Source: JABMQB01 sp964408795
GTDB taxonomy: Bacteria; Bacteroidota; Bacteroidia; Bacteroidales; Prolixibacteraceae
Direction: 5' to 3'
Assembly (NCBI GenBank): GCA_964408795.1
Contig: CAYPAW010000041.1
Location: 1 to 62,688 of the forward strand
Length of the DNA: 62,688 nucleotides
Each line of letters opens with the position of its first letter. Positions within the stretch are counted from its first letter, which is position 1. This document shows positions 15,280 through 24,389 of the stretch, one piece after another. The notes under the pieces are model-generated. The model did not search any database, had not been told where the DNA came from, and worked only from the letters and a program-made list of their open reading frames with translations. Made by a program: the position numbers and the translations under genes.

Positions 15280-16925
15280 TAAGTGCACTTCAGCTTGAAA
15301 GAGCAAGCTATCAACCCAAGCTTCCTGAATCCATCTGTGGAGTTGTTCAATTAGTAGAAGGAGAGAAAACCCGGTCGGTGGCCAATCAGGAAGAGATTGC
15401 CCGGTTGTTTCCGGTAACCTATGGACTTCCGATCATCACGTTTGAGAAGGGAACTGAAAAATTGGTTTTCCCCCCTGTGAATGTAGGGGTTGTTCTTTCC
15501 GGAGGACAGGCTCCCGGCGGTCATAACGTGATTTCCGGTCTCTTTGACGGCATCAAAGCAGTAAATCCCCGAAGCAGACTATACGGTTTCCTGGGAGGAC
15601 CCGGAGGACTCGTAGAGCATAAATACATGGAACTTACTGAAGAAATTATTGATGCCTACCGGAATACCGGTGGATTTGATATCATAGGTTCAGGAAGAAC
15701 CAAACTCGAGGAGGCAGAACAGTTTGATAAAAGCCTGCAAATACTCAACGATCTGAATATCCAGGCACTGGTTATCATTGGGGGAGATGATTCCAATACC
15801 AATGCTGCAGTCCTGGCTGAGTATTATGCTGCCGGGAAAAAGGGGGTTCAGGTAATCGGTTGTCCCAAGACCATCGATGGCGACCTGAAAAATGAAATGA
15901 TCGAAGCTTCTTTTGGTTTTGATACGGCCACCAAGGTGTATGCTGAACTGATCGGGAATATCCAGCGGGACGCCAATTCCGCAAAAAAATACTGGCATTT
16001 TATAAAACTTATGGGGCGTTCAGCTTCCCATATAACCCTTGAGTGTGCCCTGAAAACACAACCAAATATTGCTTTGATCTCGGAAGAAGTAGCTGACCGG
16101 AAACAGACCCTAGAGGATATCGTTGATCATATGGCATCGGTCATTGCTGCCCGGGCCGAAGACGGAAATAACTTCGGAGTGGCCCTGATTCCTGAGGGTT
16201 TAATAGAGTTTATACCGGAGATGAGTATTCTCATCGGGGAACTGAATGAGCTGCTGGCCGAAGGATCAGCCCTGGAAAAAGAATTTAAGATGTTGAAAAA
16301 GTCACGCAGGAATGAATGGGTGGCCAGCCAGTTGACAAAAAAATCAGCCAATGTCTTTAATTCTCTGCCTTCCGGTATTCGTACCCAGCTTACCCTGGAC
16401 CGAGATCCGCACGGAAATGTTCAGGTCTCCATGATAGAAACGGAAAAATTGCTGGGGGAGATGGTGAAAGATAAACTGGAAAAAATGGCCAGGAAAGGGA
16501 AATATGTCGGTAAATTTGGGATTCAATATCACTTTTTCGGTTATGAAGGCCGATGTGCCGCTCCGTCCAATTTTGATGCAGACTACACCTATGCTTTGGG
16601 CTATACGGCTTCCGGACTGATTGCCCACAAAAAGACAGGGTATATGTCCTCTGTGAGAAACCTCACAGCTCCCTCTTCTGAATGGATTGCCGGGGGAGTG
16701 CCCATTACCCTGATGATGAACATCGAACGCCGAAAAGGACAAACCAAGCCGGTGATCCAAAAAGCCCTGGTCGACCTGCAGGGAGCTCCTTTTAAATATT
16801 TCGTATCAAAACGCGGGGAATGGGCTCTGGGAACCCACTTCGTTTACCCGGGTCCGATTCAGTATTTCGGACCATCTTCGGTCTGCGATATTCCAACAGA
16901 AACCCTGTTATTGGAGAAAAAATAA
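15270..16925 (+). CDS. pfp: pyrophosphate-dependent phosphofructokinase
   Basis: The enzyme reversibly phosphorylates fructose 6-phosphate with pyrophosphate instead of ATP, in glycolysis and gluconeogenesis. The 551-residue size matches the long PPi-PFK group. Motifs include GVVLSGGQAPGGHNV near residue 73, IIGGDDSNTNA near 170 (the GGDDS sequence marks PPi rather than ATP use), CPKTIDGDL near 198 (substrate-binding Asp) and KLMGRSASH near 257. I start at 15270 (MAKISALQLE) rather than 15237, since the extra 11 residues are not family-like. The start codon sits in a strong inverted repeat. The gene is solitary and converges on the DUF4153-like gene. Confidence 0.95.
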   Translation: MAKISALQLERASYQPKLPESICGVVQLVEGEKTRSVANQEEIARLFPVTYGLPIITFEKGTEKLVFPPVNVGVVLSGGQAPGGHNVISGLFDGIKAVNPRSRLYGFLGGPGGLVEHKYMELTEEIIDAYRNTGGFDIIGSGRTKLEEAEQFDKSLQILNDLNIQALVIIGGDDSNTNAAVLAEYYAAGKKGVQVIGCPKTIDGDLKNEMIEASFGFDTATKVYAELIGNIQRDANSAKKYWHFIKLMGRSASHITLECALKTQPNIALISEEVADRKQTLEDIVDHMASVIAARAEDGNNFGVALIPEGLIEFIPEMSILIGELNELLAEGSALEKEFKMLKKSRRNEWVASQLTKKSANVFNSLPSGIRTQLTLDRDPHGNVQVSMIETEKLLGEMVKDKLEKMARKGKYVGKFGIQYHFFGYEGRCAAPSNFDADYTYALGYTASGLIAHKKTGYMSSVRNLTAPSSEWIAGGVPITLMMNIERRKGQTKPVIQKALVDLQGAPFKYFVSKRGEWALGTHFVYPGPIQYFGPSSVCDIPTETLLLEKK

Positions 16926-16976
16926 ACGGACACAGAAAGGGGTCATACGGAGATCCCCCCAAAATAGAAGCCCGGT

Positions 16977-18236
16977 TTAAGCAAATCCAAAAAAGACCGG
17001 AAATCCGAATACCACTATGAAGACCCAGACTGCATAAAATGGGAGGTAGTTGGCTATGGTTTGTTCTACCAGCTGAATGTCTTTGTTTTTGAAGTTCACC
17101 CGGTATAAATCCCGCAATATAAGCACCAAATTTACGAAAATCAATAAGTTTGAAACAAGAATTGCAGTTCTGTTTGGAGTAAAGCCAAATTCTCCAAGGC
17201 GGTAAAGGATGGCAGATAACGCGATCAGATCAACAAGCAATGTGACCAGGGTAAGGGAAAAAAGAATCCACCCGGTAAATTGTTGCTTCCGGTTTCTCGA
17301 GACTTCAGAAATAGAAAATACAATAATCGCCATGACCCCCAGCAACATAAGGTTGAATACAATCAGGAATTCACGGTCATTGTAAGGATCTTTGCCGGTA
17401 ATCCCGATACTGATCAGGTATAGGATCAGAGTGATTAAAACAAGCGGGCTGAACATATGGGCAATGATGGGCGCAATCTTGTTGGCAGCCGAGGGAAAAG
17501 TACGAATGATGAATGTCGCAACAACCGGAACGGAAACCAACCCCCACTGAACAATGTAATCCATATAAAACGGATCAATTTTCAGTTCTATTGCAGAAAA
17601 TAATCCAAGGGTTACAGCCGTTAACATCCCGCCTGCTATGACGATAACGGCTATGAAAACAGCCAGATCCCCATTGTGCTTGATGTATTCAATCCGTTTG
17701 TATTTGTCCGATGTATCAAAGTCAATGAAGATCAAACCGTAAAGACACCAAAGCATGAGAGGCAGGTGAAGGGATGCCAATGCAATGGAATCGCTTTCTT
17801 TGTTGGCCGGCAGGAGATTCATATAAACTGCGGAAAGGATAAAGAGCGAAAGAGGAATCCATACCGACCGGACTCGGGTGATTTTCCCGGTCAGAAACGC
17901 GTAGAGCGAAAGGCCCAGAAAAACAATCAGCGCAGCATTTCTCATGCAATATTGCTCTTCCGGGATGCGAAGATCAAACCACTGCGGTAATTTAATCAGA
18001 AAACCGGCAATAATGCAGGTCCCGATTAAGAACAGGATGTCTGTTCTGCGTATCTTCGTCACATCCATTTTCTGCTGTTCAAAATCCAACCGGTTCTTCC
18101 AGAAAGATGCAACTTCCTTCTCTGCAATATCCGGGTAGATGGCATAGAATGCTTCTTCAAATCTTTTTTTGTCCGATCTGTACAATATTTCAAGCTGTTC
18201 AGAATTGCCGATATGCGCTTTGATCTTGTTTTGCAT
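16977..18236 (-). CDS. polytopic membrane protein, DUF4153-like
   Basis: A protein of about 419 residues. An N-terminal helical soluble segment of about 65 residues (AHIGNSEQLEILYRSDKKRFEEAF in part) is followed by roughly ten to twelve hydrophobic helices between residue 70 and the C-terminus. The loop YNDREFLIVFNLMLLG and the pattern of paired helices resemble the DUF4153 family of Bacteroidota, but I could not confirm it. No transport motif is visible. I prefer the start at 18236 (MQNKIKAHIG) to 18266. It is downstream of the epimerase gene on the same strand (204 bp gap), so it may be read through from the sugar locus, but its function is unknown. Confidence 0.75.
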   Translation of the reverse strand: MQNKIKAHIGNSEQLEILYRSDKKRFEEAFYAIYPDIAEKEVASFWKNRLDFEQQKMDVTKIRRTDILFLIGTCIIAGFLIKLPQWFDLRIPEEQYCMRNAALIVFLGLSLYAFLTGKITRVRSVWIPLSLFILSAVYMNLLPANKESDSIALASLHLPLMLWCLYGLIFIDFDTSDKYKRIEYIKHNGDLAVFIAVIVIAGGMLTAVTLGLFSAIELKIDPFYMDYIVQWGLVSVPVVATFIIRTFPSAANKIAPIIAHMFSPLVLITLILYLISIGITGKDPYNDREFLIVFNLMLLGVMAIIVFSISEVSRNRKQQFTGWILFSLTLVTLLVDLIALSAILYRLGEFGFTPNRTAILVSNLLIFVNLVLILRDLYRVNFKNKDIQLVEQTIANYLPFYAVWVFIVVFGFPVFFGFA

Positions 18237-18440
18237 AGGTAAGGATTTAAATAAAACATTTGCCATTCATACCGGGCATCCACATCGTGACAAATCAGAT
18301 GGATGCTCGTTTCAGAACAATCGTTTTTATACGCCAAATAAACGGTTTTTTGCAGGGATTTATTGCAAGAGGGCAAGACTCCGGGACCCCGGCAATCGAT
18401 TGTGTGAATTTCGATGTTGGAAATGCCGTGAATCCAATCC

Positions 18441-19658
18441 CTAGAGCGAAGTGTGAGTGGGTGTCATTAATCTACGGACCATTTCCATGCACATCCGGCT
18501 ATTGTGGTAGGGTCCTTTCCACCCGTTTACTTTTTCAACCGCCAGAGGATTCAGGGATTGATCGACTCCCCAGAACCATTCGCCGTGTTTTTTGTCAATG
18601 ATATATTCTTTGATAAACTCCCAATTTTTCAAAGCAATGTTGAGGTATTTCTTATCCTTTGAGATTTGCCAGGCATTAAAAAAGCCGATGACGCTTTCCG
18701 CCTGGGGCCACCAGTGAAACTCCTCATGGAGCTTTCCGTTTTCCTTTTCATAAAGCAAGCCGCCGGTTGTTTCCCTCCAACCCTCCTGGATGGTCGTATC
18801 AGCCATTTTTATAGCCACTCTGTTTACCTTTTCCAGGATTGTTGTATTGTTCAATGCTTCAGCCGCTTCCACCATCAGCCAGGTGCCTTCAATATCATGT
18901 CCGTACGAATCTACATCACCGACATTTTTCCAGTTCTTGTCAAAAAACAGCTGAAAATGCCAGGTTTGTGGATTAAGAATTTTCTCCAGAAACAAATTCA
19001 GTAAATTTGTTAACTGCAGTTTCAATTCGTTGTTTTTCCAGATTCTGAATAAATTGGTGTAGGCTTCCAGAATGTGGAGGTGAGTGTTCATGGTCCATGT
19101 ATCGGCCATTTCTTTTTCACTGAGACGTAAGCCGCTGATCATTCGGTAATCTCTTGAAAGAACATCGATGTATCCGTTGTTGGAAGGATCGAATGATTTC
19201 ATTTCAAGGATACGGTAGAGGGAAAGAGCCATTTCTCTGGCCTGTTCATTGCCAAAGGCCAGGTAGCATTCCGAACAGGCATAGATACAAAATGCCAGAG
19301 CATAAAACTGTTTTTTTGTATTAGCAGGGGAGTGATTGCTTTGAATCTCCCAAAAGATGCCCCCGTATTCTTTATCCAGGAAAAAAGTAGCTAGGATCCG
19401 GAAGGCTTCTCCGGCCATCTGTTTGTATTCCGGGTTGGGGTACATCCGGTATGCGGCTGAAAAGGTCCACAGAATACGGGTAATGAGAACGGCCGATTTA
19501 TTAGCCTGTTGGTCCGGTTTCCCGTTCAAATCAATCCTTCCGTAAAATGTTTTGTTGTCAGGGTCATACACCTTTTCAATCCAGAAGGGAAGGATGTTGC
19601 CGATCAGTTCTTGTTCAAATTCGTGTTTAAGTTGCTTTTTGTCCATGGGGTATTTCAA
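18441..19658 (-). CDS. cellobiose 2-epimerase (AGE family)
   Basis: An (alpha/alpha)6-barrel epimerase that interconverts the reducing-end glucose and mannose of beta-1,4-linked disaccharides, for example mannobiose to mannosylglucose. Of 405 residues, the catalytic pattern of known cellobiose 2-epimerases is present: His254 and Glu257 in SYGHDIEGTW, the Trp316-Trp317 pair in FHWWPQAE and His385 in KGPYHNSRM, with an Arg-containing N-terminal barrel motif (VLITRILWTFSAAYR). Co-location with a GH130 phosphorylase and a sodium symporter is the known mannobiose pathway and argues against an N-acylglucosamine epimerase. MDKK at residue 5 is a possible alternative start. Confidence 0.92.
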   Translation of the reverse strand: MKYPMDKKQLKHEFEQELIGNILPFWIEKVYDPDNKTFYGRIDLNGKPDQQANKSAVLITRILWTFSAAYRMYPNPEYKQMAGEAFRILATFFLDKEYGGIFWEIQSNHSPANTKKQFYALAFCIYACSECYLAFGNEQAREMALSLYRILEMKSFDPSNNGYIDVLSRDYRMISGLRLSEKEMADTWTMNTHLHILEAYTNLFRIWKNNELKLQLTNLLNLFLEKILNPQTWHFQLFFDKNWKNVGDVDSYGHDIEGTWLMVEAAEALNNTTILEKVNRVAIKMADTTIQEGWRETTGGLLYEKENGKLHEEFHWWPQAESVIGFFNAWQISKDKKYLNIALKNWEFIKEYIIDKKHGEWFWGVDQSLNPLAVEKVNGWKGPYHNSRMCMEMVRRLMTPTHTSL

Positions 19659-19741
19659 TATTTTATACGATTAAAATTGTTTATTTTCAAAGGTATTCCG
19701 GATATTTATCGGGAGGAACTCTCCCGTTCCTTTTTTTCTAT

Positions 19742-19796
19742 TCTCCCCTTTTGAGGGGAGATTCCGCGTAGCGGGAGAGGGGTGTCCCCATCGGGG
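19742..19796. repeat. GC-rich REP-like hairpins
   Basis: Between the epimerase and oxidoreductase genes. TCTCCCC (19742-19748) pairs with GGGGAGA (19755-19761), and a second GC-rich segment with GTCCCCATCGGGG follows. This contrasts with the AT-rich surroundings and looks like an iterated intergenic hairpin. Confidence 0.5.
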
Positions 19797-19886
19797 CTCG
19801 TTTCATGCGGTTGCAAGTCTGTTGAAGGATGCTTTGGATTGCAAAGGTTCTTTTTTGCAGGCTGCATGTTGCGTAAGAAGTGCTGT

Positions 19887-20879
19887 TCAATCTCTTCCCG
19901 GATAAAAAGCTCCCACTTCATCCCTGATGCGGTCGAGAGTTTCCATCAGGTCAAGGCTAAAGGAAAGGGGGAGCAGGTTGCTCTCTTTTTTGTGTTCATC
20001 CAGGCATTTCATCACATGGGCGGCTTCATACTGATATCCGGCACCCGGGTCATCCGAGAAGTCGAGGATTTCTTCCTTTCCGGTTTCATCGCGGTAGATC
20101 GACAGGGTAGTTGGCGTGTGCCATTGCCTGTTGAGGCGAATGAATCCTTTTTCGCACCAGTATTCGGCCTGCACCGATGAGAATGCTGCAAAACTGGATG
20201 CCAGGGATGCCATTTGACCGGTATGGTATTTAAATACCATCGCGATGCTTTCTTCGGATCCGGTAGAGGAGAAATCAGCCAGGGCTTTCAGACGATCCGG
20301 TTTACCCAGTACACGAAGGGCGGAGAATACCGGGTAAATGCCAATATCAAGAAGAGACCCAGCACCCAGAGACAGGTTATACAAGCGGTTGGTAACCTCG
20401 AAAGGCCCCTTGAAGGCAAAGTCGGAACGCACCATCTTCACGGCTCCCAGTTCTCCGGATTTTAAAAGGTCCAGCGCTTTCAGAAAACCAGGCTGAAACT
20501 GGGTCCAGAAAGCTTCCATCAGAAAAGTGTCATTGTTTTGGGCGGCCCGGACCATTTCCAGGGCTTCTTTTTTGTTCAGGGCAAAGGCTTTTTCACATAA
20601 TACCGCCTTTCGGTGGTTCAGACATAGAAGGGCATGATCGCGGTGATGAGAGTGGGGAGTGGCAATATAGACGATATCCACCCCCGGATCAGCAACCATC
20701 TCTTCATAGCTTCCGTAAGCTTTCTCAAAGCCAAATTCCCCTGCGAAAGAGCGCGCTTTTTGGATATCCCTCGAGGCCGCTGCATAAAGCCTGGCGTTGG
20801 GTAGAAGTTTCAGGTCATTGCTGAATTTCCGGGCTATTTTCCCGCAACCCAGGATCGCCCAATTGTAGCTATTTTTCAT
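19887..20879 (-). CDS. Gfo/Idh/MocA-family oxidoreductase
   Basis: A 330-residue NAD(P)-dependent oxidoreductase. The N-terminal Rossmann fold has WAILGCGKIARKF near residue 7, an IATPHSHH segment near 72, and the family signature CEKAFALN near residue 94 (usually CEKPxxxN; here Ala replaces Pro). The C-terminal substrate domain includes SLLDIGIYPVFSALRVLG with the conserved D-x-G-x-Y/H type catalytic region near residue 178. The substrate is likely a sugar or sugar derivative, given its place between the GH130 and epimerase genes. The leader shares a block with the gene at 35171 (20877-20899). Repeat copy A lies 117 bp upstream. Confidence 0.92.
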   Translation of the reverse strand: MKNSYNWAILGCGKIARKFSNDLKLLPNARLYAAASRDIQKARSFAGEFGFEKAYGSYEEMVADPGVDIVYIATPHSHHRDHALLCLNHRKAVLCEKAFALNKKEALEMVRAAQNNDTFLMEAFWTQFQPGFLKALDLLKSGELGAVKMVRSDFAFKGPFEVTNRLYNLSLGAGSLLDIGIYPVFSALRVLGKPDRLKALADFSSTGSEESIAMVFKYHTGQMASLASSFAAFSSVQAEYWCEKGFIRLNRQWHTPTTLSIYRDETGKEEILDFSDDPGAGYQYEAAHVMKCLDEHKKESNLLPLSFSLDLMETLDRIRDEVGAFYPGRD

Positions 20880-20995
20880 CTGTTTGAAATTTTATAATTA
20901 TTTGAAAATAAATTAATTAAAAATTTGAGAACCGATGTAACCACTCCGTTCTCCCATGAACCTTTTTAAGCATTCTTTTTTGTGAAATTTTTGTT

Positions 20996-21140
20996 TTAGC
21001 CCGAATAATTCATGAATTATTCCTGTCTCCGACAGCAACTAAGATTCAGTAAAACTTTCTTCCAACGTTTCACTTCATCTAAGTCGGGGTTAACCTGAGC
21101 ATTATTCATGTTTTTTAACATTTATGAATAGCTCAGGTTA
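20996..21140 (+). repeat. modular intergenic repeat, copy A (full length)
   Basis: First of four copies. Module 1 runs from TTAGCCCGAATAATTC to GTCGGGGTTAA and holds the 18-bp palindrome AATAATTCATGAATTATT (21004-21021) and a small hairpin CTGTC-TCC-GACAG. Module 2 runs from TTAACCTGAGC to GCTCAGGTTA and would form one long hairpin with ATTCAT / ATGAAT inside. It is intergenic, between minus-strand genes. Confidence 0.9.
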
Positions 21141-21282
21141 GAAAGTTCATGCTCGTTTCATTTTTATAGTTTTAAGTACGTTACGTGTCAGATTCTCAGA
21201 TTTTCGGACAAAAGAACCAAGAACCCATATCTAATATCCCATTCCGCTGAATGCAATGAAGCAGAATTAGTTTTACCATCAT

Positions 21283-21317
21283 CTTTCAGTTCTCCGGCAA
21301 ATGCCGGATCCTGAAAG
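21283..21317. repeat. two-stem hairpin downstream of the GH130 gene
   Basis: CTTTCAG (21283-21289) pairs with CTGAAAG (21311-21317), and inside them CCGGC pairs with GCCGG around loop AAAT. It lies just past the GH130 stop codon (minus strand) and could stabilise the 3' end of that mRNA. No T-run follows. Confidence 0.5.
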
Positions 21318-21334
21318 CCTTGTGGCACCAACCG

Positions 21335-22522
21335 CTAATATCGACCCTTATTTTTATCAATCAGGGCATTGATTATTTTCACACTTTCAGCTGAACGAAG
21401 ACCATCTTCCGGTGTATTCACACAATAATCGATCAGTTTGTCGATGGTGGTAGTGGCCACATGCATCCGTGTATCGGAGGATCCGTAATAGATAAACACC
21501 TCGTCCTTTTCATTTCGTATCCATCCGTTAGCAAAAACCACGTTTGACACATCGCCTATGCGTTCTTCCCCTTCGGGAGCCAGGAAATAACCTCCCGGGC
21601 GTGCGGTGACCTCTGAGGGATCTTCCAGACGGGTCATGAACATATACAATACATACCTGAGGCCTGCGGCGCATCCGCGTACACCATGTGCCAGGTGAAG
21701 CCATCCCCGGGATGTTTTCAGGGGTGCCGGTCCCTGACCGTTTTTTACCTCTTTGATGGTATGGTATATTTTTTCATCGATGATTTTTTCTTCCGGGGCT
21801 TCGGCATGGGTAATGTCATCCACCAGGGCCCAACCGATACCTCCTCCTCCTCCAACATCGATAAATCCGTCCTGAGGACGGGTGTAAAAGGCATATTTTC
21901 CATCCACCCATTCGGGATGTAAGACCAGATTGCGTTGTTGGCCATGATGAGAGATAAAATCGGGAAGGCGTTCCCAGGTTATTAAGTCTTTGGTGCGGGC
22001 TATACCGCCACTTGCTGTTGCCTGTGAGGTATCCCCCTGCGGGGCTTCCGGATCTTTGCGTTCCGCACAGAATATTCCGTAGATCCACCCATCTTCATGT
22101 TGTACGACCCGCATGTCATAGCGGTTCGTGTCCGGTTTTTCATATTCCGGCAGAGTCACCGGTCGTTCCCAAAAGCGCCAGTTATCTATCCCATTGGGAC
22201 TCTCAGCAACTGCGAAAAATGACTTGCGGTCCCAGCCTTCCGTGCGCACCAACAACAAATAACGCCCGTTAAGATAGATCGCTCCACTGTTGAAAACGGC
22301 ATTGATGCCAATCCGCTGCATTAGGTAAGGATTGGTTTCGTAGTTGAGATCAAAACGCCAGTGCAAGGGAGCATGCTCCCCGGTGAGAATAGGCCTTTTA
22401 TACCTTAGATAAATGCCGTTGTACATCTTCTTCAACGGTTTGTTTTTCCGGGAAAGAAGCTTTTCATGTTTCAGACGTAGTTTTGTCCGCTTCCTGTTGA
22501 ATTCTTTTTGGGTTGGTATCAT
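21335..22522 (-). CDS. GH130 phosphorylase, probably 4-O-beta-D-mannosyl-D-glucose phosphorylase
   Basis: This 395-residue enzyme has the five-bladed propeller pattern of family GH130. The catalytic Asp is Asp136 in RYDMRVVQHEDG, as in the Bacteroides fragilis mannosylglucose phosphorylase. Other conserved parts are NSGAIYLNGRYLLLVR, WERLPDFISHHGQQRN, the Gly-rich loop DVGGGGGIGWALVDD, GPAPLKTSRGWLHLAHGVR and DVSNVVFANGWI. With phosphate it would split mannosyl-glucose into mannose 1-phosphate and glucose. The neighbouring 2-epimerase gene supplies this substrate from mannobiose, which supports GH130 subfamily 1. No signal peptide, so cytoplasmic. The symporter gene is 40 bp upstream, so the two are one transcript. 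Confidence 0.93.
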   Translation of the reverse strand: MIPTQKEFNRKRTKLRLKHEKLLSRKNKPLKKMYNGIYLRYKRPILTGEHAPLHWRFDLNYETNPYLMQRIGINAVFNSGAIYLNGRYLLLVRTEGWDRKSFFAVAESPNGIDNWRFWERPVTLPEYEKPDTNRYDMRVVQHEDGWIYGIFCAERKDPEAPQGDTSQATASGGIARTKDLITWERLPDFISHHGQQRNLVLHPEWVDGKYAFYTRPQDGFIDVGGGGGIGWALVDDITHAEAPEEKIIDEKIYHTIKEVKNGQGPAPLKTSRGWLHLAHGVRGCAAGLRYVLYMFMTRLEDPSEVTARPGGYFLAPEGEERIGDVSNVVFANGWIRNEKDEVFIYYGSSDTRMHVATTTIDKLIDYCVNTPEDGLRSAESVKIINALIDKNKGRY

Positions 22523-22562
22523 TTTACGAGTTATGAGTTACGAGTTGATCGATTATCTTCTG

Positions 22563-24389
22563 CTATCTTTCGGGCAGCTTGTTCCACCAGGTTTTTTTCA
22601 GGATCACTCCGCATACAAGGGTGATAATGATTGTAATCCAAATGGGCAGACTTTGTTTTAGAACAATATAAATGGGCAGTGCTACGAGTGCTGTCTGAGC
22701 GATGGTTCCCAGTACGACGTTGAGCATATCCCTTTTGAAATTTTTATTGGGACTGAAATCCGGATTTTCAGCCATTACTTTGGCTTTTATGGGGCCCCAG
22801 AAACCCCATGGATTCACTGAACGGTAAAATTCTTTCAGTGTTTTTTCATCGGTTGGTTTGGTCAGGAGGGTACCTGCTACGGCTCCGATAATGGAAATGA
22901 TCAACAGCCATGGGAAATAATAAAGGTCGAGGGTTTCAGAGAATACATAGGGGAAGATCAGCGCCGGTATAAGGCCGGCAACCATACCCCAGAAATATCC
23001 ATACCCGTTAAACCGCCACCAGTACCATTTCAATACATTGGAAACCACGTAGCTTCCATACAATCCGGAGACGATCCATTGGAGCATGCTGTTCACATCC
23101 TGGGCAAACACCCCGAATATAATGCTGATAATGACCACGCTAACTCCTGTGATGTAGTTGATATTTTTAATTTTCCGGTTGGAAGCTTCGGGTTCGATAT
23201 AACGCAGGAAGATGTCGTTGACGATGTATGCCTGTGCGGCATTGAGAGTGCCGGCAAAGGTCGAGTTAAAGGCTGCCAGGAGTCCCGCCAGCAGCAAGCC
23301 CATAAATCCTATCGGTACAAATTCGCTAATTGCTGAAGGAAGAATCTGCTCAAAATCGATTTGCCCGCCCACCAGGAGCTTCAACCGGTCGTAATACAAG
23401 AGCCCGAGGATGGCAAAACCGGCAATCATAAAATATCGAACGGGCATTAAGACAACCGATACAAAACCACTCATTTTTGCCGCTTCTTTGGGTGATTTTG
23501 TGGAAAGGATTTTTTGGAGATCATAGGTAGGAGCCGGTCCGGCCAGTGATACCAGAAGCCCTTTGAATAGCATCATCATGAAAAAGATGGAAAACAGGGA
23601 ATACCCGTCACTGGCAATCTTGGCGTTCACTTCATCAATAATCCCCCGCCAGTCCATATTCAGGTTCCATCCAAAGAACGGAGAATGCCACCCTTCGGGA
23701 ACATTCAGGGTTTCCACACTCAGGGCTTTCATAGCCAGAATACCGATCAGGATCGCCGAAATAGTCATGATAATGTATTGAAGGAAATCGGCCCACACAA
23801 TACTGCTCATGCCTCCCAGAACAGCATAAAAAACAGCAAACAAGGTAAAGGCAATGCCATAAATGTGGGGAACATACTCGGCAGGTACATGAAAGGGTAT
23901 ATAGGGAGCAATCACATCCCATGGTATAAAGATCATCACAAATTTGCCCAGCCCGATAAAGCCGTATGCCAGATAGCCCAGACAAAGAATCAGCGCGAAG
24001 ATCACAACGATCCCGTGTGAAAGACTGCTTTCACGACTTCGACCAAAACGGGTGTTGATCCATTCTGCACCTGTCGTAACATTGGATCTTCGAAGCCAGA
24101 TGCTTAAGAACACCATTAAAAAGATCTGGTTAAAAACCGGCCAGAGCCAGGGAATCCAGATGCTCTTGAGTCCATAGACAAACAGCAGGGTGACCAGCCA
24201 CATGGTTCCTGAGATATCAAACATCCCGGAAGCATTGGAGAGGCCCAACATGTACCAGGGCAGTTTATTCCCGCCTAAAAGATAATTGGATTTGCTTTTT
24301 TGTGCAACTTTCTTGAGAACCAGTCCAATGACCACAGTAGAAGCCAAATAGGCAAAAATGATCACTACGTCGATTGTTGTTAGTTTCAT
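22563..24389 (-). CDS. sodium:solute symporter (SSS family), likely for mannobiose or related disaccharide
   Basis: A 608-residue inner-membrane protein with about 14 membrane helices, similar in layout to the SGLT/vSGLT-type symporters: YLLGGNKLPWYMLGLSNASGMFDISGTMW near residue 37 holds the family start motif, and GAEWINTRFG follows. The long C-terminal region has additional helices. I start at 24389 (MKLTTIDVVII) because it leads straight into the first helix; the frame is open to 24425. It heads the minus-strand unit with the GH130 gene 40 bp downstream, so a sugar substrate for the phosphorylase is the best guess. It replaces the SusCD-plus-permease import seen in many Bacteroidota loci. 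Confidence 0.9.
   Translation of the reverse strand: MKLTTIDVVIIFAYLASTVVIGLVLKKVAQKSKSNYLLGGNKLPWYMLGLSNASGMFDISGTMWLVTLLFVYGLKSIWIPWLWPVFNQIFLMVFLSIWLRRSNVTTGAEWINTRFGRSRESSLSHGIVVIFALILCLGYLAYGFIGLGKFVMIFIPWDVIAPYIPFHVPAEYVPHIYGIAFTLFAVFYAVLGGMSSIVWADFLQYIIMTISAILIGILAMKALSVETLNVPEGWHSPFFGWNLNMDWRGIIDEVNAKIASDGYSLFSIFFMMMLFKGLLVSLAGPAPTYDLQKILSTKSPKEAAKMSGFVSVVLMPVRYFMIAGFAILGLLYYDRLKLLVGGQIDFEQILPSAISEFVPIGFMGLLLAGLLAAFNSTFAGTLNAAQAYIVNDIFLRYIEPEASNRKIKNINYITGVSVVIISIIFGVFAQDVNSMLQWIVSGLYGSYVVSNVLKWYWWRFNGYGYFWGMVAGLIPALIFPYVFSETLDLYYFPWLLIISIIGAVAGTLLTKPTDEKTLKEFYRSVNPWGFWGPIKAKVMAENPDFSPNKNFKRDMLNVVLGTIAQTALVALPIYIVLKQSLPIWITIIITLVCGVILKKTWWNKLPER

Larger units (their letters stand above)
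20880..21334. other. gene-free stretch with repeat copy A
   Basis: 455 bp between the oxidoreductase and GH130 genes (both minus strand). It holds, from left to right: an AT-rich leader, a block at about 20930-20995 faintly similar to 14096-14170, repeat copy A (20996-21140), the 14-mer CATGCTCGTTTCAT (21148-21161) and a hairpin with arms CTTTCAG / CTGAAAG and inner arms CCGGC / GCCGG at 21283-21317, in the 3' region of the GH130 transcript. It has no T-run and so is not a standard terminator. Confidence 0.6.
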
